From assembly GCA_000018565.1 (NCBI GenBank), contig CP000875.1:4231199-4295198 (forward strand): a stretch of 64,000 nucleotides of DNA, given 5' to 3'. The notes under the pieces are model-generated. The model was not told where the DNA came from. It did not search any database and saw nothing but the letters and a program-made list of their open reading frames with translations. Positions 17,866-25,532 of this stretch are shown piece by piece (the stretch's first letter is position 1; each line of letters starts with the position of its first letter). The stretch is from Herpetosiphon aurantiacus DSM 785. Lineage in GTDB: Bacteria > Chloroflexota > Chloroflexia > Chloroflexales > Herpetosiphonaceae. Made by a program: the position numbers and the translations under genes.

Positions 17866-18915
17866 ATGGCCACGATGCCAATGAGTGAAACCTATATTCA
17901 ACCAAGCGAGCCAACTCGTAGCCATCCATGGCGGGTGATTATTCAGATTCCCTGTTTGAATGAAGAAGCAACCCTGCCCGATGTGTTGAATGATATTCCC
18001 TTGGATTTACCGAATGTGCATTTTGAAACCTTGGTAATCGACGATGGCTCAACTGATCGCACGGTTGAGGTCGCTCGTGAACTAGGGGTTAACTATATTG
18101 TACGCCATCGTGGACGCAAAGGCCTACCAGCCGCCTTTCAATCGGGCATGGATGCCGCATTAAAACTTGGCGCTGATATTATTGTCAACACCGATGGCGA
18201 TCATCAATACCCAGGCTCGGCGATTCCTGAGTTGATCAAGCCAATTTTAGAGGGCAAGGCCGATATTGTGATTGGCGATCGCCAAACCCAAAATGTTGAG
18301 CATTTCTCAACCCAAAAGAAGCTCTTGCAACGGGTTGGCAGTTGGGTTGTGCGCGTTGCTTCCGATACCGATGTGCCCGATGCGCCCAGTGGTTTTCGAG
18401 CCTACTCCAAAGAAGCTGGCTTGCGTTTATATGTCACTAGCGAATTTTCCTACACGATTGAAAATTTAATTCAGGCTGGCAAACGTCGCTTAAATGTTGA
18501 TCATGTGGCGATTACCACCAAGCCAACTCGCCCTTCACGCTTACATCGCGGCAATTTCAATTTCGTCAAACGCCAAGGCGCGACGATTATCCGTACCTAT
18601 GCCCAATATGAACCACTCAAAACCTTCACCTACTTTGCCCTGCCATTTTTGCTCATTGGCGGCGGCCTGCTGCTACGCTTTATGATCTACTACCTGATCG
18701 ATCCTAATCAGACCTATACCCGCTATTTGCAATCAGTTTTTATTGGCGGGGTGTTTATGATTGTCGGCATTTTGACCTTCTTCATTGGGATTTTGGCCGA
18801 CCTCAGCGGCAACAATCGCCGAATCAACGAAGAAATTCTGTATCGTTTGCGTAACCTTGAAGTCGAGGTCGCCCGCCGCTTGCCCAGCAACGATAGCGAT
18901 GAAATTCATGATTAA
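17866..18915 (+). CDS. Family 2 glycosyltransferase with C-terminal membrane segments (polyprenyl-phosphate mannose/glucose synthase-like)
   Basis: A 349-residue GT2 enzyme. The GT-A domain has IIQIPCLNEEATLPDVL, the nucleotide-binding VIDDGSTDRTVEVA (DDGS at 59-62), the donor metal site IIVNTDGDHQYPGS (DGD at 110-112) and DAPSGFRAYSKEAGLRL. Two membrane helices follow at about 252-276 and 288-311, as in GtrB/DPM1-type enzymes that load a sugar onto a polyprenyl phosphate for use outside the cell. AAGGAAGG precedes the ATG. It is 79 bases after the acyltransferase, probably cotranscribed. The donor sugar is not visible. Confidence 0.87.
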   Translation: MATMPMSETYIQPSEPTRSHPWRVIIQIPCLNEEATLPDVLNDIPLDLPNVHFETLVIDDGSTDRTVEVARELGVNYIVRHRGRKGLPAAFQSGMDAALKLGADIIVNTDGDHQYPGSAIPELIKPILEGKADIVIGDRQTQNVEHFSTQKKLLQRVGSWVVRVASDTDVPDAPSGFRAYSKEAGLRLYVTSEFSYTIENLIQAGKRRLNVDHVAITTKPTRPSRLHRGNFNFVKRQGATIIRTYAQYEPLKTFTYFALPFLLIGGGLLLRFMIYYLIDPNQTYTRYLQSVFIGGVFMIVGILTFFIGILADLSGNNRRINEEILYRLRNLEVEVARRLPSNDSDEIHD

Positions 18916-18944
18916 GGGTTAGGGGTCAGAAGCTAGGGGCTGTT

Positions 18945-19130
18945 TCTGATCCACGAAGAGCACAAAGAGCACGAAGGAAATAGGCTATGGGCTTTTGGCT
19001 TGGAGAGATCATTGGGAATCCCAACTATTAGTCCGATAGCCAAAAGCCATCAGCCAATAGCCTCAGCTCTTGTTCTGTTCTCCGTTAGCTTTTAATCTTC
19101 ATCCCTCATCCTTCATCCTTCATCCTTTCG
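18945..19130. repeat. Intergenic mosaic of CACGAAGAG tract, fold-back repeat and CATCCTTCATCC tract
   Basis: After the GT2 stop there is a CCACGAAGAGCACAAAG-type tract (about 18950-18968), then a fold-back family D unit (GGCTATGGGCTTTTGGCT paired with AGCCAAAAGCCATCAGCC, 18972-19062), then repeated CATCCTTCATCC units (19100-19128). Each module recurs elsewhere in the window. No gene is seen here. Confidence 0.6.
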
Positions 19131-19133
19131 GAT

Positions 19134-19139
19134 TATAAT
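19134..19139 (+). promoter_or_regulatory. Consensus -10 box upstream of the HAD hydrolase gene
   Basis: A perfect TATAAT 38 bases before the ATG at 19178. The -35 region (CTTCAT) is poor and lies in the CATCC repeat tract. Confidence 0.4.
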
Positions 19140-19177
19140 AGGCCTATCGTCCCGCACTTTGTTTTGGGAGGCTTAAG

Positions 19178-19951
19178 ATGAATCAATTTGATGATGTACG
19201 CGCCGTGTTATGCGATATGGATGGGGTTTTAGTTCACGGCGCACAAATTATCCCTGGCGCACCGGAGTTTTTGGGTCGGCTACGGGCTTCAGGCCGTAAA
19301 TTTTTAGTTTTGACCAATAATTCAATTTATACTCCTCGCGATTTACAGGCTCGTTTGGCTCGCATCGGCCTGCCGCTCGAAATTGAAGATATTTATACCT
19401 CAGCCCTCGCTACCGCCAAATTTCTCGATTCGCAACGCCCGAATGGTACAGCCTTTGTGATTGGTGAAGCTGGATTGACCAATGCGCTCTACGATGTTGG
19501 CTACACCATGACTGAGCACGATCCCGATTATGTGGTGATTGGCGAAACCACCTCGTATAGTTTTGAGCGCATCACCCAAGCTGTGCGTTTTGTCGCCGCT
19601 GGCTCACGTTTGATTGGCACCAATCCTGATGTTTCGGGGCCATCGGAGCGCGGAATTTTGCCCGCATGTGGGGCAGTTGTGGCGTTAATTCGCGCTGCCA
19701 CCAACGCCGAAGCTTATTTTGTGGGCAAGCCCAACCCCGTGATGATGCGAACCGCTTTGCGCACCATCGACTCGCACGCTGCCGAAGCTATGATGATCGG
19801 CGACCGTATGGATACCGACATTATCGGCGGAACCGAGTCAGGCATGCGTACAGCCTTGGTACTTTCAGGCATGATGACCCGCCTTGATGCCGAGCGCTAT
19901 CCTTATCGCCCAACCGCAATTATTGAATCAGTCGCTGAATTATTCAATTAA
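19178..19951 (+). CDS. HAD-superfamily IIA hydrolase (NagD/AraL/phosphoglycolate phosphatase-like)
   Basis: A 257-residue phosphatase. Motif I is LCDMDGVLVHG (nucleophile Asp, residues 12-14 region), motif II LTNNSIYTPRDLQARL near 48, the lysine motif FVGKPNPVMM near 185, and motif IV MIGDRMDTDIIGGTESGM near 208-225. The insertion between motifs II and III is the C2A cap of subclass IIA, as in NagD. Substrates in this class are sugar phosphates, nucleotides or 2-phosphoglycolate, not predictable. GGGAGG precedes the ATG. It stands alone with a shared terminator at 19957-19988. Confidence 0.9.
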   Translation: MNQFDDVRAVLCDMDGVLVHGAQIIPGAPEFLGRLRASGRKFLVLTNNSIYTPRDLQARLARIGLPLEIEDIYTSALATAKFLDSQRPNGTAFVIGEAGLTNALYDVGYTMTEHDPDYVVIGETTSYSFERITQAVRFVAAGSRLIGTNPDVSGPSERGILPACGAVVALIRAATNAEAYFVGKPNPVMMRTALRTIDSHAAEAMMIGDRMDTDIIGGTESGMRTALVLSGMMTRLDAERYPYRPTAIIESVAELFN

Positions 19952-19956
19952 ACAAC

Positions 19957-19988
19957 AAATGTCCGCTGGGATTAATCAGCGGACATTT
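19957..19988. terminator. Bidirectional terminator between the HAD hydrolase and panB genes
   Basis: A perfect 12-bp stem (AAATGTCCGCTG with CAGCGGACATTT) and 8-base loop lies between convergent stops at 19951 and 20003, with TGATTTAA on one side and TTGTTGTT-type sequence on the other. Confidence 0.8.
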
Positions 19989-20002
19989 GATTTAACGCTT
20001 AT

Positions 20003-20869
20003 TTAGACAGCGACTTTGGCACTTGCTCCAACGCTGACGGTTTGTTCGCCCAGCGCTTCGGCCAAGGTATTGGCATCAATTACGCTACTATTAGCGGCAG
20101 TTGGGAAACTGCGTTCGCGGACTTCGTGGGCATATTGCGTCAGCGCTTGCTCAATTGTGCTGCCCAAATCGGCATAGCGTTTGGTGTGGCGCGGCAGATG
20201 ATCGCTATACAAGCCCAAAATATCGTGCCAAACTTGCACTTCGCCATCACAACCGACCCCCGCCCCAATGCCAATCGTCGGAATATGCAAGCGAGCCGTG
20301 ATCGCCTTGGCCAAGGCTGCTGGAATTAACTCCAACACAATCGCAAAGGCTCCAGCCGCTTCAAGCGCCAAGGCATCGTCAAGCAACTGACGGGCATGGG
20401 CCACGGTTTTGCCCTGCACCCGCATGCCAATTTGATTAACTGATTGTGGGGTAAAACCCAAATGGCCCATCACCGGAATGCCCAAATCGACCAAGCGGCG
20501 CACGGTGGGAGCCAGATTCACGCCACCTTCGAGCTTTACCGCGCCACAACCACCAATTTGCATCAATTTGCCAGCATTTTGGATGGCCTGTTCAGGGCTG
20601 GTGTAGCTCAAAAATGGCAAATCGCCAACAACTAGGGCTTTGCTGCTGCCCCGCATCACAGCTTTGGTGTGATAAACCATTTCATCGATCGTTACTGGCA
20701 CAGTTGAACTATTGCCCTGAATCACCATCCCCAGCGAATCGCCAACCAAAATTAAGGGAATATCGGTGCGATCGACCAGTTGGGCACTGGTGTAATCGTA
20801 GGCCGTAACCATCACCAAGCGTTCGCCCCGATCTTTCATCCGTTGAATATCGCTCAATTGTGTACGCAT
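20003..20869 (-). CDS. panB: 3-methyl-2-oxobutanoate hydroxymethyltransferase (ketopantoate synthase)
   Basis: A 288-residue TIM-barrel enzyme that transfers the one-carbon unit from methylenetetrahydrofolate to 2-oxoisovalerate, first step of pantothenate synthesis. Signature stretches: [87 protein letters not shown] and [20 protein letters not shown]. The ATG at 20869 has AAGGAGC eight bases upstream; an open frame continues 50 codons further through a family A repeat and is not part of the protein. The DUF2520 dehydrogenase gene lies upstream on the same strand, suggesting a pantothenate unit. Confidence 0.95.
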
Positions 20870-20924
20870 GGTAGCTCCTTTGCTTGGTTGCATATGTTGA
20901 ACTATCGAAAATAGATTGGGTTCC

Positions 20925-21020
20925 CTCACCCCCAACCCCTCTCCCACTGCGGCGAGCGAGGGGAGGGATGGTTCCCCCTCGCCTCGCGTGCGGGAGAGGG
21001 GGTCAGGGGGTGAGGGCATG
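20925..21020. repeat. Dispersed G/C-rich hairpin repeat, family A, copy 2
   Basis: Starts CCCTCACCCCCAACCCCTCT and ends GGGGGTCAGGGGGTGAGGGC, so the two ends are inverted copies and the inner CCCTCGCC/GGCGAG parts also pair. It lies between the DUF2520 gene and panB, inside a probable operon. Confidence 0.8.
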
Positions 21021-21052
21021 CTGGTTGTTGTTAATCTAATGAATCATTCCAT

Positions 21053-21868
21053 CTATGTTCTTAATAATGGTTGAGTCGCCTCGATGCAGGCGCGATACAA
21101 ACTGGCAATATCAGGGGCATTGGCATCTAAGGCTTGGAGATGGCGCTCGACCGTGCCATAATCGCCACGAGCCAATGGGCCAGTTAATGCTTGGGGCAGG
21201 CCAACGCGAGCCAAATTTTCAACGTTATCGCGCAATAAAGGCACGAGTGCTTGCAATGATTCTTGGCTCGACCAACCACAAAGTTGCAATAAATCGACTG
21301 CTCGGGCGGCTAGCATAATGGCATAGTTGGCCGAAAGCACTGCCGCACTGTGATAAAGCACCTTATGCTCGGCTTGAATTGGGCGTGGAGTGCCACCAAC
21401 TGCTTGAACTAATTCCGCCAGCACTAAATACACATCAGCTTCAGCTTCAATTGCCCAGGTAATTGCTGGGGGCAAAGGCGTTGTGCGGCTAGCAAAGGGA
21501 GCCAATGGATGGCAACCAGCAACCTGCCAACCACGCAGTTGCAATGGTTGCAAAACGGCACTGGTCAAGGCTCCTGAACAATGCACCACAATGCCAGTGC
21601 CATGGTCGAGCACATCAGCCAAGGCTTGGGCGGTAGTGGCTAAATGATCATCAGGAATCGTCAGAAAGATCAATTGAGCTTGGGCAAATAATTGGTTGGG
21701 TACGAGCACGGGGCATACAAGGCTTTGGGCTAAAGCCTGAGCCGAAGTAGGTGAACGGGAGCTAACGCCGACAATCGAATAATCGGCTCGTTGTAAGGCC
21801 AAGGCCAAGGCCGTGCCAACCTTGCCTGCGCCCAAAATGCCGACTGTCGGTCGAGCGGAAAAAGCCAT
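21053..21868 (-). CDS. Rossmann-fold dehydrogenase-like protein with DUF2520 domain
   Basis: A 271-residue protein. The N-terminal half is a dinucleotide-binding domain related to F420/6-phosphogluconate-type dehydrogenases (PTVGILGAGKVGTALALALQ, with SSRS after the second strand, compatible with NADP). The middle has IVVHCSGALTSAVLQPL and GCHPLAPFA; the C-terminal helical DUF2520 domain has AADVY-like AEADVYLVLAELVQAVGGTP and HSAAVLSANYAIMLAA. Family members sit beside panC/panD in mycobacteria; here the gene precedes panB, so a ketopantoate-reductase-like role is a reasonable guess. GGAGG lies eight bases before the ATG at 21868. Confidence 0.83.
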   Translation of the reverse strand: MAFSARPTVGILGAGKVGTALALALQRADYSIVGVSSRSPTSAQALAQSLVCPVLVPNQLFAQAQLIFLTIPDDHLATTAQALADVLDHGTGIVVHCSGALTSAVLQPLQLRGWQVAGCHPLAPFASRTTPLPPAITWAIEAEADVYLVLAELVQAVGGTPRPIQAEHKVLYHSAAVLSANYAIMLAARAVDLLQLCGWSSQESLQALVPLLRDNVENLARVGLPQALTGPLARGDYGTVERHLQALDANAPDIASLYRACIEATQPLLRT

Positions 21869-22098
21869 AAAAAAACCTCCGCAACGCCGAATCGCGTCAG
21901 CCGAGGACAACTAAGCACATCACTGTGTACTTACCATCTCGGTCGGGTGCGATCCAAGTGGTGTTTGAAACCAGAAAACCAATCAGTGCTTCCCGCCAAA
22001 TTGGTCGAGAGCATGATCATTGTAGCACGTTCTGCCAAATGTCAATTAGCCATAACTGTAACATTATGGCTTTTGGATTGTTGATCGAATCAAGCTTC

Positions 22099-22174
22099 GC
22101 CACCCTTCCGTCCCTCCGCCGGAGGGAAACGCAGGTGGTTTTCATCCCCCTGCACCCCCTAAAGTACAATTGAT
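22099..22174. repeat. Dispersed repeat family B, copy 1
   Basis: A module of the form CCACCCTTCCGTCCCTCCGC ... GGAGGGAAACGCAGG ... CATCCCCCTGCACCCCCTAAAG. Near-copies are at 45389-45432 (partial) and 48423-48497. The rest of the 380-base gap 21869-22249 shows no gene or clear regulatory site. Confidence 0.7.
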
Positions 22175-22249
22175 GGGCATCAATCGGATAAAGATCTTAC
22201 TTGAAACTCTATTTAGTGCGCATAAATTATGGCTTATCAAGGTCTTTGG

Positions 22250-22948
22250 TTACAACAACCAAGCCATGCTATAGACAATCAGTGCTTGGGCTGGGCCATA
22301 GGTAAACCAAACCACATCGCCAATTCCGCGCCAACGGGCATCATTAAACAATTGGGTTGCCAAAATTAAATCGCTGAGCAAAAACAGCGCTGCGCCGAAG
22401 GCAAATGTCAGCATTGACAGTTGCTCCAAGGCTACACCAGTTGCAATGCCTGTCGTGCTTGCCAGCAACAACGCATAGGGCAAGGCAACTTGATGCAAAC
22501 GACTACGTGAGCTATCGTGCCAAACCACTACATACCAGCCAAGCGCCCCCACGATCAACCAAATCAACCAGCTCAGCACATTGAAGCTTTCGATGCGTAG
22601 ACCAGCCCAAATATAAGCCACATGGCCCAACCCAAAGGCACTCATGCCACCCAAGACATAATTTTTAAGCGGAAAGACTTGGGCCATGCATAAATCGCCC
22701 ACAAAGCCTAAGCTCATGCCAAGCGCGAGTAACAAGGCAGTTAAATTATGCTGCGCACGCAGTTGCCACCACCAACTCCAAGCTGCTACCACCAAAATTG
22801 CCGATGACCCCAAACGCCCCCACAGCGTCATGCGGCGCGTGCCCTCAGCATTCGGCTTGCCGAGCACAAATCCACCAAGCAACACCAGTGCCCACGCGAC
22901 CAATAACCCGCCCAACCAAAGCTGCATCATTGCAGAGAGTGCGTCCAT
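22250..22948 (-). CDS. YhhN/TMEM86-family membrane protein (lysoplasmalogenase-like)
   Basis: A 232-residue protein with about eight hydrophobic segments. The family hallmarks are visible: ALGMSLGFVGDLCMAQ near residue 80 (Asp in a membrane helix), GLGHVAYIWAGL near 110, and LFLLSDLILA near 195. Animal members hydrolyse the vinyl-ether bond of lysoplasmalogens; for bacterial members this activity is only partly established. AGGAGCC precedes the ATG at 22948. It is divergent from the MBL gene at 23065 with 116 bases between, where both promoters must lie. Confidence 0.82.
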   Translation of the reverse strand: MDALSAMMQLWLGGLLVAWALVLLGGFVLGKPNAEGTRRMTLWGRLGSSAILVVAAWSWWWQLRAQHNLTALLLALGMSLGFVGDLCMAQVFPLKNYVLGGMSAFGLGHVAYIWAGLRIESFNVLSWLIWLIVGALGWYVVVWHDSSRSRLHQVALPYALLLASTTGIATGVALEQLSMLTFAFGAALFLLSDLILATQLFNDARWRGIGDVVWFTYGPAQALIVYSMAWLL

Positions 22949-23064
22949 ACTGGCTCCTATAGTGGCTGCAAAATGTGAGTTTTGCACCCTTGTCGGGTCT
23001 TTTATGGCCTATTATACTAATTGCTGCGCTATCTGCGTATATTGCACGACCAAAGGAGGTCCGC

Positions 23065-23832
23065 ATGAGTAATTTGATTGTGCTTGGCTCTGGCACGGCA
23101 CTTCCCGATGCTGAGCGTGAAAATAGTGGCTATGTTTGGCAAAGCGCGGCTGGCCTAGTCTTGCTCGATTGTGGTGGTAGCCCGTATCGCCGAATGCTCA
23201 AATATGGGCTTGATCCACGTCAACTCCGCGCAATCTTCATCTCGCACAATCACCCCGACCACTTGATGGGCTTACCCAGTTTGTTGCTGCATTTGTGGCT
23301 GGCTCAACACAACGGCGAATTGCTCGTGTTTGGTAATTCGCGCACGATTGCTACGGCAGAGGCGGTCGTGCAAGCCGCCGATTTAGGCATTCACGCAATT
23401 AAGCCCCAATTTCAAACCCTCGATGATGCTGGTGGCAAGGTCGAATTACCCTTCGATTTAGGCGCGACACTCACTACAGCCCCAACCTACCATAGCCGCC
23501 CAACCCTCGCCTTGCGGATCGATCAAACAGGCCAAGGCAGTTTGGTGTATGGTGCTGATAGTGGGCCATGCGCTGCACTGGTTGAATTAAGCGATCATGC
23601 GCATACCTTGATTCATGAATGCACTGTTTCAACGCCCTTCGATACCCACTCAACACCTGAGCAAGCCGCTACCACCGCCCAAAATGCTGGAGTCCAACGT
23701 CTGATTCTGACCCACTACAGCCCGATCAATACCGCACCCGAAGCTGAGGTGCTGGCACGAGTTGCCACAATTTTCAAGGGCGAAGTTTTGATCGCCTACG
23801 ATGGTGCAGTTTTTGCATTGGATGCGGGCTAA
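23065..23832 (+). CDS. MBL-fold metallo-hydrolase, ribonuclease Z-like
   Basis: A 255-residue metallo-beta-lactamase-fold hydrolase. The metal site HxHxDH is SHNHPDHLMG (H61, H63, D65, H66); the remaining ligands fit SLVYGADSGPC (Asp about 175) and the His in LILTHYSP (about 222). The N-terminal LIVLGSGTALPDAERENSGY resembles RNase Z and arylsulfatase-like phosphodiesterases, but the tRNase Z exosite arm is absent. AAAGGAGG precedes the ATG. Candidate substrates are phosphodiesters; not decided by sequence. Confidence 0.87.
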   Translation: MSNLIVLGSGTALPDAERENSGYVWQSAAGLVLLDCGGSPYRRMLKYGLDPRQLRAIFISHNHPDHLMGLPSLLLHLWLAQHNGELLVFGNSRTIATAEAVVQAADLGIHAIKPQFQTLDDAGGKVELPFDLGATLTTAPTYHSRPTLALRIDQTGQGSLVYGADSGPCAALVELSDHAHTLIHECTVSTPFDTHSTPEQAATTAQNAGVQRLILTHYSPINTAPEAEVLARVATIFKGEVLIAYDGAVFALDAG

Positions 23833-23901
23833 GCATGCTAAGATAGCGTTGTGGTTACGGCCACCTCTTTTTGTGTCAATTCCCAATAAGGAGCTACGCC
23901 A

Positions 23902-24258
23902 ATGGTTGTGCGCTTAGTTCGGTTAAAATTTGCACCCGAACATGTAGCAGAATTTCTTGCATTTTATGCTGAATGCGAGCCAACAATTCGCCATCAAGAA
24001 GGCTGTTTGGCCTTATCGCTTTTACGTGAAACGGGCGACCCAACCGCCTTTGCAACCTGGAGTACTTGGGAATCAGGCCGTGATTTGCAACGCTATCGCC
24101 GCTCAGAGTTTTTCCGTGGCTTTTGGCCACGGGTCAAATCACTGTTGCGCGAGCCTGCCGATGCAGTTTCCTACGATGCCTTAACTGGCGATGCTATTCC
24201 CGATTTTCATCCGCAGCCAACACATGGTGCTCAGTTAACGCCGCTTGAAGTTGAGTGA
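23902..24258 (+). CDS. ABM-domain (antibiotic biosynthesis monooxygenase-like) protein
   Basis: A 118-residue dimeric alpha/beta-barrel type protein: VVRLVRLKFAPEHVAEFLAF, then EGCLALSLLRETGDPTAFAT and WSTWESGRDLQRYRRSEFFR. This is the ABM fold used by small cofactor-free monooxygenases and haem-degrading proteins; no catalytic residue can be assigned. AAGGAG lies ten bases before the ATG. The 3' end overlaps the convergent MscS gene by 65 bases, which is unusually long and means the last 21 codons are antisense coding. Confidence 0.8.
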   Translation: MVVRLVRLKFAPEHVAEFLAFYAECEPTIRHQEGCLALSLLRETGDPTAFATWSTWESGRDLQRYRRSEFFRGFWPRVKSLLREPADAVSYDALTGDAIPDFHPQPTHGAQLTPLEVE

Positions 24259-25009
24259 TCAAACGCTCACGCACAGCCGGAGCCATACTGTAACGCGCCT
24301 TAACTTTTAATGTAATCGTGGTCGTGACTGCACCAATTTCGCCATCTTCGCTGATGATTTCGGGCGTTTCAATCACATCATCACCTGGATCGCTGATAAT
24401 TTGGTGTAGCACGATCATGGTTTCATCAAGTTTGGTGGTTGGCACGGTCAATTTGATGCTGGCTGGCGACCATTTGCCACGGGTAAAATTGCGAATGGTG
24501 CGAATATCGCCATTAGGCACCAGCCAAAGCTCACCCGATTCACCGCGAATATAGGTCATGCGCAAGCTAATGCGCTCAACACACCCCACCACTTGGCGAT
24601 CGCCAATCTCAACTTTATCGCCCAAGGCAAATTGATCTTCAAACAGCAGCGTAATTCCGCCCAGAAAATCGCTAACATAAGGCCGCGCACTAAACCCCAA
24701 GCCCGCACTAAACAAGCCCAAAAAGGTAAATAAGGCACTGGGCTGAATAAACATGCCCATAATCAAAAACAGCGAGATCAAAATCGCCAAGCCATTGGTC
24801 AGTGACGAAACCAAGGAGCGTAAGGTCTTACGGCGGCGTTCGCTGAGGTTATGGCGGAGCAATTGGGCATTCGAGAGAAAAGCTCGTCGAATGATGATGC
24901 TAATCGCGCGGGCGGCGACAGCCACTACCAAAAACGTCAGTGTACCTCGCAGAATATAGTAAGAAGCGCTATTTGTAGGTGGTAAGTAAGGTTGAATCCA
25001 ATCGAACAT
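24194..25009 (-). CDS. MscS-family mechanosensitive channel
   Basis: A 271-residue protein with three or four N-terminal membrane segments and a soluble beta domain. The pore helix equivalent is LFSAGLGFSARPYVSDFLGG followed by ITLLFEDQFALGDKVEIGD, the most conserved MscS stretch; then VERISLRMTYIRGESGELW and VPNGDIRTIRNFTRGKWSPA. It releases solutes on osmotic downshift. GAGGAAC precedes the ATG. Length is close to E. coli MscS (286). It overlaps the ABM gene at its 3' end. Confidence 0.92.
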   Translation of the reverse strand: MFDWIQPYLPPTNSASYYILRGTLTFLVVAVAARAISIIIRRAFLSNAQLLRHNLSERRRKTLRSLVSSLTNGLAILISLFLIMGMFIQPSALFTFLGLFSAGLGFSARPYVSDFLGGITLLFEDQFALGDKVEIGDRQVVGCVERISLRMTYIRGESGELWLVPNGDIRTIRNFTRGKWSPASIKLTVPTTKLDETMIVLHQIISDPGDDVIETPEIISEDGEIGAVTTTITLKVKARYSMAPAVRERLITQLQAALTEHHVLAADENRE

Positions 25010-25073
25010 AGAGTTCCTCTGCTAGTTGTTTTTCGCCAAATGCTGCGGCAATTCGCATGCCACAGAGTAGCAT

Positions 25074-25443
25074 AGGAAAGGCAAAAGGCAGAAGGCAAAA
25101 GGCAAAATAGCAAGGGCTAGGATTCAGAGATCAGGATTCAGCAGGGGCAGCAGGAATGTAGCGAACAGGCTGGGAACAGCAGCCCAATTATCAAAATCTG
25201 TGTGCATCTGTGGCTAAAATAATTAGCATTGGTGTAATTTGTGCAATTCGTGGCTAAAATATTCTAGGAAAGGCAAAAGGCAAAATAGCAAGGGCTAGGA
25301 TTCAGAGATCAGGATTCAGAATGGGTTGCGGAAATGTAGTAATCACATTGGGTACAGCTGCATAATCATTAAAATCTGTGCGAATCTGTGGCTAAAATAA
25401 TTAGCATTGGTGTAATTCGTGTAATTCGTGGCTAAAATATTCT
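25074..25443. repeat. Imperfect tandem duplication, about 190 and 178 bases
   Basis: Copy 1 (25074-25265) and copy 2 (25266-25443) both start AGGAAAGGCAAAAGGC, pass through CTAGGATTCAGAGATCAGGA and end ATTCGTGGCTAAAATATTCT. The middle parts have diverged. Both contain the AATCTGTGxxxATCTGTGGCTAAAA module seen also at about 31480. No gene is seen in the 523-base gap 25010-25532. Confidence 0.85.
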
Positions 25444-25479
25444 TCGTGTAGCTCCGTGTCCTTCGTGGATCAAAAAGCC

Positions 25480-25520
25480 CCTCGCCCGCGCATGGGAGAG
25501 GGGTTGGGGTGAGGGGATCG
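25480..25520. repeat. Dispersed G/C-rich repeat, family A, short copy
   Basis: CCCCTCGCCCGCGCATGGGA followed by GAGGGGTTGGGGTGAGGGG, a short version of the family A module, 15 bases beyond the rho stop. Confidence 0.7.
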
Positions 25521-25532
25521 ATTAATCGAATT

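Noticed and set aside
20870-21019. 50-codon N-terminal extension of panB reaching 21019
   Set aside because: It is translated family A repeat sequence, and the ATG at 20869 has a strong ribosome site and the normal family start.
25074-25443. A possible CRISPR array in the repetitive gap next to rho
   Set aside because: There are only two long imperfect copies, with no short regular repeats or spacers and no cas genes.
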